Source: Steroidobacter agaridevorans (GTDB lineage: Bacteria > Pseudomonadota > Gammaproteobacteria > Steroidobacterales > Steroidobacteraceae). From it: a stretch of DNA of 64,000 bases. A program made the position numbers and the translations under genes. This document shows positions 14,979 through 24,257 of the stretch, in pieces. Numbering within the stretch: the first letter of the stretch is position 1; the number at the start of each line of letters is the position of its first letter. The notes under the pieces are model-generated. The model had not been told where the DNA came from and did not search any database. It saw only the letters and a list, made by a program, of their open reading frames with translations. Location of the stretch: the NCBI RefSeq assembly GCF_009932555.1, contig NZ_BLJO01000004.1, forward strand, positions 390,346 to 454,345. The letters run 5' to 3'.

Positions 14979-16640
14979 ATGAGCGAGCCTTTCAATACTA
15001 TTCTGGAAGAAATCGCCAGCGAGCTGGAGCTGCGCCCGCTGTTGACCAGCATCATCACGCGCGCGTGCGAGCTGCTCGGCGCGGATGGCGGCTCCATCGG
15101 TTTGTATGTGCCGCGCCGGCACACGGTGCAGGTCGAGGCCATTCATCAACTGCCGCTCACCGAGCTGGGCATGGAGTTCGAGCCGGGCGAGGGTCTGATC
15201 GGCAAGGTGCTCGCGACGGGGCGGCCGGTGATCGTCGATCGCTATGGCGAGCTGCAGCGCATTTCGTTGCCCGAAATGCGGGATTACACCGTGATTGGCG
15301 TGCCGATTCCCGGGCCGGGCGGTGGATTGCTCGGCGTGTTCGGTATCGGCGCGCCGCCGCCACGCAAGTTCGGCGCATCCGATCTCGATACGTTGCGGCT
15401 GTTCGCGCGACACGCTGCGATCGCAATTCAAAACGCTATGCGCTACGAGCGCGAGAGACGCCGCACCGAGCGCATGACGTTGATTGCTCACATCGCTCGC
15501 GTCATCACCGCCGGTCTGGACGCAAACGAACTGGTTGCGACCGCGGCGCAGGTGATCCACGAGCATCTGGGTTATCCCAATGTCGTCATCCCGCTGCTCC
15601 ATCGCGATGAGGATGGGGAATATTTGATATTCGACGGGCACGCTGGCAACTACGGCGACATCGGAGATCTGTCGCATACCATGCCTGTGACCAAAGGCGT
15701 CACCGGCACGGCGGTGCTGACGCGCACACCGCAGATCGTCAACGATGTTCGCAAAGATCCGCGCTATGTGCCGCCGCCGATTCCTATCAATGTGCGCACC
15801 GAGCTGGCCATGCCCATCGTGCTCGGCGACGAGGTGTTCGGTTGTATCAACATCGAAGGCCTGAATCCTTTCGATGAGGACGATGTCGCGAGCATTCAAA
15901 TCATCGCGGATCATCTGGCGGTTGCGATCAAGAACGCCAGCTTGTCGCGCGAGGCTCGGCAGGCGGCGGTGATGCGTGAACGCCAGCGTCTGGCGCGCGA
16001 TCTGCACGACGCGGTGAGTCAGGCGTTGTCCTCGATCAGCTTGATGTCACAGTCCATCGTGCCGGCGTGGCGTCGCGATCCGGCGGAAGGCGAGCGTCGC
16101 GCTCGCCGCATCGAAGAACTGGCGCGTCTCGCATTCGCGGAGATGCGAGCTTTGCTGCGAGAGTTGCGGCCGGATCCGTCGGCGGGCGTGAGCTCGGTGG
16201 AGAATGCCGGCGTCGGTGACGTGAAGAAGATGGGGCTGGCGGCAGCGTTGCAACGGTTCGCGTTCATCCTGGCGCCGCAGACGCCGAGCATCCGGCTGGA
16301 CTTCGCCGCCTATCGTTCACAGTCGCCGTCGCTGGAAGAGCGGTTGTATCTGATCTGCCGCGAGGCGCTGTCGAACGCGATTCGCCATTCAGGCGCGGAT
16401 AAGCTGGATGTGAGCGCTGCCGTCAACGACGACGTGCTGATGTTGAGCATTCAGGACAACGGCCGCGGCTTCGACGTCGCCGCCCGCGCCGAAGTCACTG
16501 GAGATTCTCCCGAACAAGGCATCGGCCTGCAGACCATGAGCGAGCGCGCCGCCGCGCTCGGCGGCGTCTGCGAAGTTCAATCCCAGTCTGGACGAGGGAC
16601 GACCGTATGCATTCGCATTCCGCTGCTGGCGACACCATGA
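14979..16640 (+). CDS. GAF-domain sensor histidine kinase (NarL-type pair)
   Basis: A 553-residue cytosolic kinase without transmembrane segments. Two GAF domains (about 15-155 and 185-325, the second with GVTGTAVLTRTPQIVNDVRKDPRY) precede a HisKA_3 dimerisation domain with the phospho-acceptor His343 in ERQRLARDLHDAVSQ and a C-terminal HATPase domain (SNAIRHSGADK, DNGRGFD, GIGLQTMSERAAALGG). The lack of membrane segments suggests it senses a soluble signal. It overlaps the response-regulator start by four bases (ATGA), so they are a coupled two-component pair. A GTG at 14934 is an alternative start. Confidence 0.9.
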   Translation: MSEPFNTILEEIASELELRPLLTSIITRACELLGADGGSIGLYVPRRHTVQVEAIHQLPLTELGMEFEPGEGLIGKVLATGRPVIVDRYGELQRISLPEMRDYTVIGVPIPGPGGGLLGVFGIGAPPPRKFGASDLDTLRLFARHAAIAIQNAMRYERERRRTERMTLIAHIARVITAGLDANELVATAAQVIHEHLGYPNVVIPLLHRDEDGEYLIFDGHAGNYGDIGDLSHTMPVTKGVTGTAVLTRTPQIVNDVRKDPRYVPPPIPINVRTELAMPIVLGDEVFGCINIEGLNPFDEDDVASIQIIADHLAVAIKNASLSREARQAAVMRERQRLARDLHDAVSQALSSISLMSQSIVPAWRRDPAEGERRARRIEELARLAFAEMRALLRELRPDPSAGVSSVENAGVGDVKKMGLAAALQRFAFILAPQTPSIRLDFAAYRSQSPSLEERLYLICREALSNAIRHSGADKLDVSAAVNDDVLMLSIQDNGRGFDVAARAEVTGDSPEQGIGLQTMSERAAALGGVCEVQSQSGRGTTVCIRIPLLATP

Positions 16641-17278
16641 CCGCCACTATCAAGCTGCTGCTCGTCGACGATCACGGCATCGTTCGCGAAGGCCTCCGGG
16701 CACTGCTCGACGACGGCGAGGAATTCGTCATCGTCGGCGAAGCGGGCAATGGCGATGAGGCCTGCGATGCCGTTCGTCGCTTGCATCCCGACATCGTGCT
16801 CATGGACTTGAAGATGCCCGGCATGGCGGCGAGCGATGCCATCCGCGTCATTCGCGCGACGTCGCCTTCTGTGAAAGTCATCGCGCTGACTTCCTACGCC
16901 GAAGACGGCCAAGTCCGCGAAATCATGGCCGCCGGCGCTGCCGGTTATATCTTGAAAGACGTCACCAAGTCCGATTTCGTCACCGCCCTTCGCACCGTCG
17001 CCGGCGGCCAGACCTGGCTCCATCCGTTGGCCCAGCGCTCTCTCGTCGAGCAGTTGCGCAATCGCCAGGCCGATCCCTTGGCGTTGTTGACTCAGCGCGA
17101 GCGCAGCGTGCTGGATCTCATCGCTCGCGGCATGAGCAATCGCCAGATCGGCGATGAACTTCATCTCACGGAGGGAACGGTGAAAGGGTATGTGAGCACG
17201 ATCCTGGCGAAGCTGAAGCTCGAAGATCGGACGCAGGCGGCGTTGTTTGCGGTTCAGCGGGGCTTGGGGCGGCGGTGA
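16637..17278 (+). CDS. NarL/FixJ-family response regulator
   Basis: A 213-residue response regulator. The receiver domain spans residues 1-125 with the acidic pocket (D11, D12), phospho-acceptor D57 in VLMDLKMPG, a Thr/Ser in ALTSY and Lys in ILKDV. The C-terminal LuxR-type HTH spans about 145-205 (LTQRERSVLDLIARGMSNRQIGDEL). It is translationally coupled to the upstream kinase and its 3' end overlaps the convergent zeta-toxin gene by 25 bases. Targets are unknown. Confidence 0.92.
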   Translation: MTATIKLLLVDDHGIVREGLRALLDDGEEFVIVGEAGNGDEACDAVRRLHPDIVLMDLKMPGMAASDAIRVIRATSPSVKVIALTSYAEDGQVREIMAAGAAGYILKDVTKSDFVTALRTVAGGQTWLHPLAQRSLVEQLRNRQADPLALLTQRERSVLDLIARGMSNRQIGDELHLTEGTVKGYVSTILAKLKLEDRTQAALFAVQRGLGRR

Positions 17279-17949
17279 GATGCAACGCGCGATCTGGAAT
17301 TTGACGGGCTCTGTTCGTGGATTCGAATCGCAGCAGCCACCACTGGCCTGGCCCATTCCGGCGCAGTCGGAACAAGCTGATCCGGCTTCGGCTTCACTAT
17401 TCGTCCTCGTGACATGCTGAGCACCAGGTGGGCGCGCGGCCGGCCGTCCTCGGATTCATCAGAATTGTCGTAAATGCGAACCTCGCTTGCGCAGGCGAGG
17501 AGCTTGATGAGGTTCGCCAGGCTCTTTGGATATCGCTCTCGGATCTTTTCCGCAGCGATTGGATGGCCGCCTCGACGCACTCGTGCTGCGACTCGAGCGA
17601 TGTGCCGCTCCGGTGAATCGAGTCCCACATAAAAGATAAAAAGCTCCAGGCCCGAGGCCGCGGCGCGCAACAGCGCCTGGGTCATGCTGTTGCCCCCGAG
17701 CGTTGTTTCGAAGCTGAAATCCTGGTTGCGCTCGATCGAGCGATTCAAAAGATCGAAGCCGATGTTCCATGCTCGCGCATTTGCATCGGCGAGCGTAAGG
17801 CCGTCTCTTTCTGTCATCGCTTTCGCCGCGAGGTCCGGATTGAAATAGACCCCACCGGCGCGCGCCGAGAGAAACTCTCCAGCTATGACGCTTTTGCCCG
17901 CGCCGTTGGTCCCCGCTGCTACGACGATCCGGCCGCGACGCTTTGGCAC
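17254..17949 (-). CDS. Zeta-toxin-family P-loop kinase (toxin of a TA pair)
   Basis: A 231-residue P-loop protein with Walker A AAGTNGAGKS at residues 11-20, followed by a zeta-toxin-like core (YFNPDLAAKAM, FSFETTLGG) and IAARV/RV-R-GGH (ARVRRGGHPIAAEKIRERYPKSLANL), all characteristic of zeta/UDP-N-acetylglucosamine kinase family proteins. Known zeta toxins phosphorylate UDP-GlcNAc and poison wall synthesis; this one has not been tested. The start is GTG 17949, four bases after the antitoxin stop. The C-terminal tail is basic and may be variable; the 3' end overlaps the convergent response regulator. Confidence 0.8.
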   Translation of the reverse strand: MPKRRGRIVVAAGTNGAGKSVIAGEFLSARAGGVYFNPDLAAKAMTERDGLTLADANARAWNIGFDLLNRSIERNQDFSFETTLGGNSMTQALLRAAASGLELFIFYVGLDSPERHIARVAARVRRGGHPIAAEKIRERYPKSLANLIKLLACASEVRIYDNSDESEDGRPRAHLVLSMSRGRIVKPKPDQLVPTAPEWARPVVAAAIRIHEQSPSNSRSRVASHRRPKPR

Positions 17950-17953
17950 GCGT

Positions 17954-18358
17954 TCAGGTGTCCCTGTAATTCAGCTCGGTGTCGGTCGCAGAAAACAGTG
18001 CATCCACTGCTTGCCGCGCCTTGTCGCCTTGCATCTTGGCGTGAAGTGCATCGAACTCGCGAGTCCAATAATCGAGCTCGCGCTCCTGAGGTGTGCGTTC
18101 TCTATTTGACGTGAGCTTGTTGTAAGCGTCGATGCCGAGCACGACCGCTTGCGCCTGGCCATGGCGTTCAATGAAGACCGGTCCGGAGTCGCGGACTGTC
18201 TGCAGGATTTCGCCGAAACGATTTTTTGCCTGGGTGGCGGGTACGGACCTGCGATCCGATCGGGTAGCAACGGCGGCCGGGGCAATGCTCGCCCCGGCCT
18301 CAACTTTAGAGTTGCGGCTCGAGGATTTCGGAGCCCTTTTCAGGATGCGTCTGGCCAT
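17954..18358 (-). CDS. Phd/YefM-type antitoxin
   Basis: A 134-residue protein with a basic N-terminus and a Phd-like DNA-binding domain at about 40-85 (VPATQAKNRFGEILQTVRDSGPVFIERHGQAQAVVLG), followed by a helical acidic tail (YWTREFDALHAKM) likely to bind the toxin. It precedes the zeta-toxin gene by four bases. Phd antitoxins usually repress their own operon by binding a palindrome; one lies 34 bases upstream of this start. The ATG (MARRILK) is chosen over an upstream in-frame ATG at 18427, which would overlap the palindrome. Confidence 0.78.
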   Translation of the reverse strand: MARRILKRAPKSSSRNSKVEAGASIAPAAVATRSDRRSVPATQAKNRFGEILQTVRDSGPVFIERHGQAQAVVLGIDAYNKLTSNRERTPQERELDYWTREFDALHAKMQGDKARQAVDALFSATDTELNYRDT

Positions 18359-18392
18359 GGCGGTAGCCCCAGTCGAGGACAGGCCGAGTTTA

Positions 18393-18413
18393 GCTAATTT
18401 GTGGAGAATTAGC
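18393..18413. promoter_or_regulatory. Palindromic operator candidate for the toxin-antitoxin pair
   Basis: GCTAATT and AATTAGC form a perfect seven-base inverted repeat with a seven-base spacer. It lies 34 bases before the antitoxin start and is AT-rich against the background, as expected for a TA promoter/operator. Confidence 0.45.
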
Positions 18414-18445
18414 CAATATGCGGTCACGGGCGGACACAGGCTAGG

Positions 18446-18634
18446 GTGTCCTTCGGCGTATCGACGGCCGGCAGCGACGTGCTTCGGGCCATCGAGGTTG
18501 GGACCGGCTTCGGCAAGCTGTGGAAACTATCTGAGACGTCGGATGTGCGCGTGCTCGAGGATACGTTTACGCCAGACGATCCGAGCTACAATCCAAACGA
18601 TAAGGCAATGACGCAGATCTACTGCCGGCTCTGA
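18446..18634 (+). CDS. Short hypothetical ORF or gene remnant
   Basis: A 62-codon frame (GTG start) with plausible coding composition (ending NPNDKAMTQIYCRL) but no recognisable domain. It abuts the convergent secreted protein's stop. It reads like the 3' fragment of a larger gene. It could equally be chance, since neither a ribosome site nor a promoter is convincing. Confidence 0.2.
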   Translation: MSFGVSTAGSDVLRAIEVGTGFGKLWKLSETSDVRVLEDTFTPDDPSYNPNDKAMTQIYCRL

Positions 18635-19180
18635 TTACGAGATCGCATCCACGACGTGCAGCACCACTTTTCCATCCGGCGTCTTGAAGGAGCGGCCGCG
18701 GCTGCAGATGTCGGTGTAGCGGTCCAGTTTGATCTGTGACAGGTCTCGATGGGACGACAGATCGGTGACGGACGCTTTGCCTTGTTCCAGCAGGCTTGCG
18801 AAGGCGTAGCGGAGCTTCAGGATGGCCTGCTTAGCTGCCCAGCGCTGCGTTTCAGGGTCGGAAGACAACGCGGGGAGATGCCGTGTGTCGAAGTCCTCGC
18901 CGAGCGCCATTTTGGAACGCACCGCCTTGCTCAGGTCGTTGGGGGAGGCGATCGAAACTTGCTCCTTGGAGAGCAATGACGCGAGATCGTTGGCAAGCAC
19001 GCGCACCGCATAACCTTCCGACTGGAGCACGACGCCAATGCCGATCGCGGCTCGAGGCAGCTCGACGACGCTGATTGCGTGGGTCGGCTTGGCGCCGGGT
19101 GCTGGGAAGCAGGCCCATGCGGGCAGCGCAAAAGCGGCAATGCCAAATAGGGTCGCCCAGCGGAGCAACACATCGACCAT
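18635..19180 (-). CDS. Secreted hypothetical protein
   Basis: Unrecognised 181-residue protein with a clear signal peptide (LLRWATLFGIAAFALPAWA, cleavage near residue 23) followed by Cys-Phe-Pro. No transmembrane segment or catalytic motif is visible in the mature part. It is 62 bases downstream of the molybdenum hydroxylase large subunit on the same strand, so it could be the last gene of that operon. Confidence 0.65.
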   Translation of the reverse strand: MVDVLLRWATLFGIAAFALPAWACFPAPGAKPTHAISVVELPRAAIGIGVVLQSEGYAVRVLANDLASLLSKEQVSIASPNDLSKAVRSKMALGEDFDTRHLPALSSDPETQRWAAKQAILKLRYAFASLLEQGKASVTDLSSHRDLSQIKLDRYTDICSRGRSFKTPDGKVVLHVVDAIS

Positions 19181-19242
19181 GGTCTACTCCTTGTGACAAG
19201 CATGGCCCGGAGGCGCCTGCACGGCGCCTCCTTGAAACATCC

Positions 19243-21495
19243 TTAGACCGAATACCCTTCCTTCGTAAACGGCATCGACCGCACCCGATGACCGGTCGCC
19301 GCGAAGATCGCATTCGCAATCGCCGGAGCAGCCGGAGGCAACGCCGGCTCGCCGATGCCGGTCGGGGTGAAATCGCTTTCGATGAAATACGACTCTACTT
19401 TCGGCGCGTTGGGCATGCGCAGGATCGAGTACGTGTCGAAGTTGTTCTGTTGGATGCGGCCGTTCTCGAAATCGATCTGCTGGCCGAGCGCGGCGCTGAA
19501 GCCGTCGATGACGGCGCCTTCGGTCTGATTCTCCGCGCCGCTCATGTTGACGATGGGGCCGACGTCGCCGGCGACGACGATGCGATGGATGGTCAGTTTG
19601 CGATTGGCGTCGACGCTCACGTCGGCGACTTCGGCGAAGTGGCCGGCGTGGCTGAAGTGGAAGGCCAGGCCGAGGCCGCGGCCTTTGGGCAGCGGCTTGC
19701 CCCAGCCGGCCTTCTCGGCAGCCAGTTTGATGACAGCAGCTGCGCGTCCTGTGTTCAGCGCGAACTCGTTGCCTTGTTGCAGCCAACGCGGCTCGCCCAT
19801 GATTTCCAGCAGGAATTCCAGATGATCGCGCTTCGCAGCGACAGAGCACTCATGCAGGAACGACTGCGTCGCGAACGCGATCGAGCACGAGCGCGGTGCG
19901 CGCCACGGCCCGGTGGGAATCTTCAGCGGCAGCTTTGTTTGAGTGAGACGAGCATTCGGCAACACCTGAGCGGGGAACTCATCCGCCGCCAGATCGCCAC
20001 CGCTGGTCGGGCGCTGCCCGTCCTGCGTGAAGGTGATGAAATGATCCTGCCACGCGATCAACTTGCCGGACTTGTCCAAGCCGCCCTTGAACGAATGGAA
20101 GCCGCCGACGCGATAGAAGTCATGATGCATGTCGTCTTCGCGCGTCCATTGCAGCTTGACCGGCACACCGGCTTGCTTGGCGATCGCTGCCGCTTCGCAC
20201 ATGTAGTCGTTCATCAAGCGACGGCCGAAGCCGCCACCGACGCGCGTCTGATGCAATGTGACTTTGTCCGGCGTGATGCCGAGCACATCGGACACCAGCT
20301 TCAAGCCGGCCTCCGGGGTCTGTGTCGGCGACCAGAGCTCGATCGCGCCGTCTTTGAAAACAGCAGTCGTGTTCATCGGCTCGAGCGGTGCGTGGGCGAT
20401 GAACGGATAGGTATAGAACGCCTCGACCGGCTTCGAGTCGGCGAACGCTTTGTCGACATCGCCGGTGTTACGAATCGAATCCGGCCCCGACTGAGACGCG
20501 AGCTTCTTCGCCTGTTCGACGTACGCAGCCCAGCTGTCCTTGGAGGCAGCCGATTCGTCCCACTTCACTTGTAACTTCTGGCGCGCGCTGAATGCAGCCC
20601 ACGTGGACTTGGCGAGAATCGCCACACCCGGCATGACCTCGGTGGGCTTGCCAGTGCCATTCACCACGAACGCCTGCGTCACGCCCGGCAGCTTCTTGAT
20701 CTCTTCGAGATTCGCTTCAACCACCTTGCCGCCCACCGCAGGGCACTTCACGAACACGGCGTACTGCATGCCCGGCAACACTTGATCGATGCCGAACAGC
20801 GGCTGGCCCGTGACGATGGCGCGATTGTCGACGCCGGTGATGCGCTTGCCGAGCAGTTTGTATTCGCTGCGAGGCTTGAGTTTGACAGCCTTCTCGTCCG
20901 GCACCGGCAACGAAGCGGCCGCAGTGGCCAGCGACGCATAGGTCGCCTTGCGATTGCTCGCCTTGTGGAAGACGGTGCTGTTCTCGGTCGTGAGCTCGGT
21001 TTCGCTCACATTCCACTGTTTCGCCGCGGCACTCACCAACATCGCGCGGCCCACCGCGCCGGCAGTGCGCAGCTGATTCCACGAAGTAGGAATGGAACGC
21101 GAGCCGCCCGCGCTCTGGCGGCCGTACACGGCAGGATTGATTGCCGCCTGTTCGACCTTCACCTGCGCCCAATCCGCATCGAGCTCTTCGGCGATGATCA
21201 TCGGGAAGGCGGTCTTGATGCCCTGACCGATCTCCGGCGCCTTGGAATACAGCGTGATCGGGCCTTCCGGCGAAATGCGCAGGAACGCATTGGGCGCGAA
21301 GTCCGCGCTCTTGGCGAGGGCAACGCCTTTCTCGCCGACGTAAAACGCCAGCACCAAGCCGCCGCCAACCAGGCCGGTGACTTTCAGGAACGTGCGACGG
21401 CTGACCGTGCCGGGCGCGGACTGCGCTTCGGCGGCGCGAAGCATGTCCTGCACATATGCATCGGCGGACAGAATCGAAGATTCGAGGGCGCTCAT
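19243..21495 (-). CDS. Molybdopterin-binding subunit of a xanthine-dehydrogenase-family oxidoreductase (IorB-like)
   Basis: Large catalytic subunit, 750 residues, similar in order to isoquinoline 1-oxidoreductase beta subunit/aldehyde oxidoreductase proteins. A twin-arginine signal (SRRTFLKVTGLVGGG) indicates Tat export to the periplasm. Molybdopterin-family blocks include YSKAPEIGQGIKTAFPMIIAEEL, RVGGGFGRRLMNDY and TGPWRAPRSC, and the C-terminus carries GIGEPALPPAAPAIANAIFAATG. A GGAGG site lies six bases before the ATG. It follows the [2Fe-2S] subunit by 13 bases. The substrate is not evident; cytochrome c and XdhC-like accessory genes are not in the window. Confidence 0.85.
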   Translation of the reverse strand: MSALESSILSADAYVQDMLRAAEAQSAPGTVSRRTFLKVTGLVGGGLVLAFYVGEKGVALAKSADFAPNAFLRISPEGPITLYSKAPEIGQGIKTAFPMIIAEELDADWAQVKVEQAAINPAVYGRQSAGGSRSIPTSWNQLRTAGAVGRAMLVSAAAKQWNVSETELTTENSTVFHKASNRKATYASLATAAASLPVPDEKAVKLKPRSEYKLLGKRITGVDNRAIVTGQPLFGIDQVLPGMQYAVFVKCPAVGGKVVEANLEEIKKLPGVTQAFVVNGTGKPTEVMPGVAILAKSTWAAFSARQKLQVKWDESAASKDSWAAYVEQAKKLASQSGPDSIRNTGDVDKAFADSKPVEAFYTYPFIAHAPLEPMNTTAVFKDGAIELWSPTQTPEAGLKLVSDVLGITPDKVTLHQTRVGGGFGRRLMNDYMCEAAAIAKQAGVPVKLQWTREDDMHHDFYRVGGFHSFKGGLDKSGKLIAWQDHFITFTQDGQRPTSGGDLAADEFPAQVLPNARLTQTKLPLKIPTGPWRAPRSCSIAFATQSFLHECSVAAKRDHLEFLLEIMGEPRWLQQGNEFALNTGRAAAVIKLAAEKAGWGKPLPKGRGLGLAFHFSHAGHFAEVADVSVDANRKLTIHRIVVAGDVGPIVNMSGAENQTEGAVIDGFSAALGQQIDFENGRIQQNNFDTYSILRMPNAPKVESYFIESDFTPTGIGEPALPPAAPAIANAIFAATGHRVRSMPFTKEGYSV

Positions 21496-21508
21496 GGTGA
21501 ACCTCCGA

Positions 21509-22003
21509 TTAGTTCTGGCTGATCAGTTCGCCGTTCGCGCCTTTCGCAATATTGGCAGCGGCGGCGTGAATGGCTTTACGGATGCGGATGTACGTGCCGC
21601 AGCGGCACAGATTGCCGGCCATCGCAGCGTCGATATCGGCATCGGTGGGCTTGGGGTTGCTCTTCAGCAGCGCGGTGGCCGTCATGATCTGGCCCGCCTG
21701 GCAGTAGCCGCACTGAGCCACGTCGTGCTCGATCCATGCCGCCTGCACGGCATTCAATTTGCCGTCTTTGTTGGCCAGGCCTTCGATCGTCGTGATCTTC
21801 TGGCCCGCCACGGCGCTCGCCGGAATGGAACAAGAGCGCATCGGCGCGCCATTGAGATGCACGGTGCAAGCCCCGCACTGAGCGACACCGCAGCCGTACT
21901 TGGTGCCGACCAAGCCGAGGTGATCGCGGAGGACCCACAGGAGTGGCGTGGTCTCGTCGACGTCGGTCACTTCGACATCTTTGCCGTTGATGTTCAGGCG
22001 CAT
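21509..22003 (-). CDS. [2Fe-2S] subunit of the molybdenum hydroxylase (IorA-like)
   Basis: A 164-residue iron-sulfur protein. The N-terminal plant-type cluster motif is present ([17 protein letters not shown]... with a further Cys in MRSC), and the C-terminal domain carries the second cluster (CGYCQAGQ and NLCRCGTY). It transfers electrons from the molybdenum subunit encoded next to it. The gene is the first of the pair and is divergent from the ferredoxin reductase gene across 230 bases. Confidence 0.92.
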   Translation of the reverse strand: MRLNINGKDVEVTDVDETTPLLWVLRDHLGLVGTKYGCGVAQCGACTVHLNGAPMRSCSIPASAVAGQKITTIEGLANKDGKLNAVQAAWIEHDVAQCGYCQAGQIMTATALLKSNPKPTDADIDAAMAGNLCRCGTYIRIRKAIHAAAANIAKGANGELISQN

Positions 22004-22233
22004 GGAAATCTTCCTGGCTGCGAGCTGGGATGACGGTCGATTCTTTCATGGCCTCCGGTCATGAACAATGCAGCCGGCCGCGCGCGAGTGGCGATTTGTC
22101 GAAACTTATCGCCCGCGCTGACAATGCGCTGACTGGCGCCTGACAAGATCAGTGCGCACCGTGGAACTGACGCAACGGACGGCTTGTGTAGAATCGCCGC
22201 GACACTTCCTGACCGACTCTGGGGAGAGCAGTT

Positions 22234-23310
22234 TTGAGCACCAATGTGAGTGATAGCGCCACAGCCGCCGGTGTCGACGGCGCCATTCAGGCCGATGCGG
22301 TCATCGTCGGGGCGGGCCCGTGCGGCCTGTTCCAGATCTTCGAGCTGGGATTGCTGGGCATTCGCGCCCATATCATCGATTCGCTCAAGCATCCCGGCGG
22401 CCAGTGCAGCGAGCTGTACCCGGAGAAGCCGATCTACGACATCCCGGCGCTGCCTGTGTGCGGCGCGCAGGAATTGGTCGACCGATTGTTACAGCAGGCC
22501 AAGCCGTTCAACGCGCAGTTTCATCTGGGGCAGGAGGTCACCGAGCTGCAGGTGCTGCCCGACCACACATTCCTGTTACGCACCTCGCTCGATACGCGCT
22601 TTCACGCCAAAACTGTGATCATCGCTGGCGGCCTTGGCTCGTTCCAGCCACGGCGACTGGGTTGTGAGGGTGTCGAGGCGTTCGAGAACACCAGCATTCA
22701 TTACAAAGTGAAGAACTCGGCTGAGTTCACCGGCAGGCATTTGCTGATCTTCGGCGGCGGCGATTCGGCGCTCGACTGGACACTGGAATTGGCGGGCAAA
22801 GCGCGCAGTCTCACGTTGATTCATCGTCGTCCGGATTTTCGCGCGGCGCCGGCTTCAGTCGCGAAGATGCACGACCTCGTCAACTCGGGAAGCATGCGCT
22901 ACGTTGAAGCGATCGCGCAGTCGCTCATCACGGACGGCGGCGAGTTCAAAGGCGTGCGTGTGAAGAAGAGCGATGGTGCGATCGAGGAACTGCACGCCGA
23001 ACGCGCCTTGGTGTTCTTCGGCCTGCATCCGAAGCTGGGCCCGATCGCCGAGTGGGGCCTGGGGCTCGACAAGCGCGCCATCCTGGTCGACACCGAGAAA
23101 TTCCAGACCAACATTCCCGGCATCTTCGCGGTCGGCGACATCAATACCTATCCCGGCAAGAAGAAGCTGATTCTCTCGGGTTTCCACGAGGCAGCACTGG
23201 CGGCGTTCGCGGTCGCCGCGCACTTGAATCCCGCCAAGAAAATTCCACTGCAATACACGACCACCAGCCCCATCATGCAAAAGCGCTTGGGAGTCGCGGG
23301 AGAGCAGTAG
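22234..23310 (+). CDS. Thioredoxin-reductase-like ferredoxin-NADP+ reductase
   Basis: A 358-residue flavoprotein of the type 2 FNR (TrxR-like) family. FAD site: [17 protein letters not shown] (residues 23-39); the flavin-contact block [27 protein letters not shown] site: [18 protein letters not shown]-terminal [21 protein letters not shown]. It lacks the redox CxxC of thioredoxin reductase. It would move electrons between NADPH and ferredoxin, possibly for the divergent molybdenum hydroxylase or sulfite reductase. The start is TTG, supported by GGGGAG seven bases upstream. Confidence 0.88.
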   Translation: MSTNVSDSATAAGVDGAIQADAVIVGAGPCGLFQIFELGLLGIRAHIIDSLKHPGGQCSELYPEKPIYDIPALPVCGAQELVDRLLQQAKPFNAQFHLGQEVTELQVLPDHTFLLRTSLDTRFHAKTVIIAGGLGSFQPRRLGCEGVEAFENTSIHYKVKNSAEFTGRHLLIFGGGDSALDWTLELAGKARSLTLIHRRPDFRAAPASVAKMHDLVNSGSMRYVEAIAQSLITDGGEFKGVRVKKSDGAIEELHAERALVFFGLHPKLGPIAEWGLGLDKRAILVDTEKFQTNIPGIFAVGDINTYPGKKKLILSGFHEAALAAFAVAAHLNPAKKIPLQYTTTSPIMQKRLGVAGEQ

Positions 23311-23312
23311 TC

Positions 23313-24173
23313 GTGAATGCGTTGTTGGCGGATCTGCTTCAGGTGCTGAAGCTGGAGCGCTTGGAAATCGATTTGTTTCGGGGCCAGAGCCGCAAGCTCG
23401 CCGGCGGACGCGTGTTCGGCGGGCAGGTGCTGGGCCAGGCGCTCGCGGCGGCGTACGCGACCATCGAAGGTCGTGAGGCGCATTCGCTGCATGCGTATTT
23501 CCTGCGTGCCGGCGATCCCGATCATCCCATCGTGTACGAAGTGGACCGCAGCCGGGATGGCCGCGGCTTTTCTTCACGTCGCGTCGTCGCCATTCAGCAT
23601 GGCGAGCAGATCTTTCACATGTCGGCCTCGTTTCAGATTCCGGAAGCGGCCATCGATCGCCAGGCCGACATGCCCGAGGTGCCGGCGCCCGAGTCGGTGC
23701 CCGATCTGGCCACCGCCGTCGCGGAGGCAAAGCTCAAAGCACCGGATCGGCCGTCGCCTTTCCGGATTCACGAACATCCGTTCGAATTCCGGCCTGCGGA
23801 GTTGCCCGATCCGCTCGCGGACGTGCCGCGTGAGCCGCGGGTCAAAGTGTGGATCCGGCTGGTGGAGCGGGTGCCCGACGATCCCATCCTGCATCGCTGC
23901 CTGCTGGCCTACACCTCGGATTACTTCCTGCTCGGCGCGGCCAGCATGGACGCCCGGATGTCGAGCGAGCGGGAGCAATTGCAGATGGCCAGCATCGATC
24001 ACGCGATGTGGTTTCATCGCCCGGCGCGGCCGGACGAGTGGCTGCTTTACGTCCTGGATAGCCCGACGGCGTCCGGAGCTCGCGGGTTCGCGCGAGGCAG
24101 CCTGTTCACCCGGGACGGCCGGCTGGTCGCATCGACTGCTCAGGAGGGCTTGGTTCGGCGGCTAAGTTCTTGA
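23313..24173 (+). CDS. tesB: Acyl-CoA thioesterase II, TesB-like
   Basis: A 286-residue double-hotdog thioesterase that cleaves acyl-CoA to free acid and CoA. Blocks seen: RVFGGQVLGQALAAAYATI, HSLHAYFLRAGDP, SRRVVAIQHG, the catalytic Asp in MASIDHAMWFHR, and the Gln in ASTAQEGLVR. The GTG start at 23313 lies two bases after the FNR stop, so the genes may be cotranscribed and coupled. Confidence 0.88.
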   Translation: MNALLADLLQVLKLERLEIDLFRGQSRKLAGGRVFGGQVLGQALAAAYATIEGREAHSLHAYFLRAGDPDHPIVYEVDRSRDGRGFSSRRVVAIQHGEQIFHMSASFQIPEAAIDRQADMPEVPAPESVPDLATAVAEAKLKAPDRPSPFRIHEHPFEFRPAELPDPLADVPREPRVKVWIRLVERVPDDPILHRCLLAYTSDYFLLGAASMDARMSSEREQLQMASIDHAMWFHRPARPDEWLLYVLDSPTASGARGFARGSLFTRDGRLVASTAQEGLVRRLSS

Positions 24174-24257
24174 TTCCTGTGACCCCTTTCTAACCGGCAT
24201 CTGGTCATATCCAAGTCGAATTTCTCCCTTCATGGCGGGGGCTTAGAGTCCCCGACC

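Noticed and set aside
14730..16007. Minus-strand open frame opposite the histidine kinase
   Set aside because: No recognisable domain, Arg/His/Gln-rich composition, while the plus strand has unambiguous GAF and kinase motifs.
19075..20574. Plus-strand open frame opposite the molybdenum hydroxylase
   Set aside because: Antisense shadow of the molybdopterin subunit; no start context or motifs.
24236..24254. CGGGG/CCCCG hairpin just before the cysI ATG as an RNA switch
   Set aside because: A five-base-pair GC stem can arise by chance in this GC background; there is no second alternative pairing or conserved element to support a switch.
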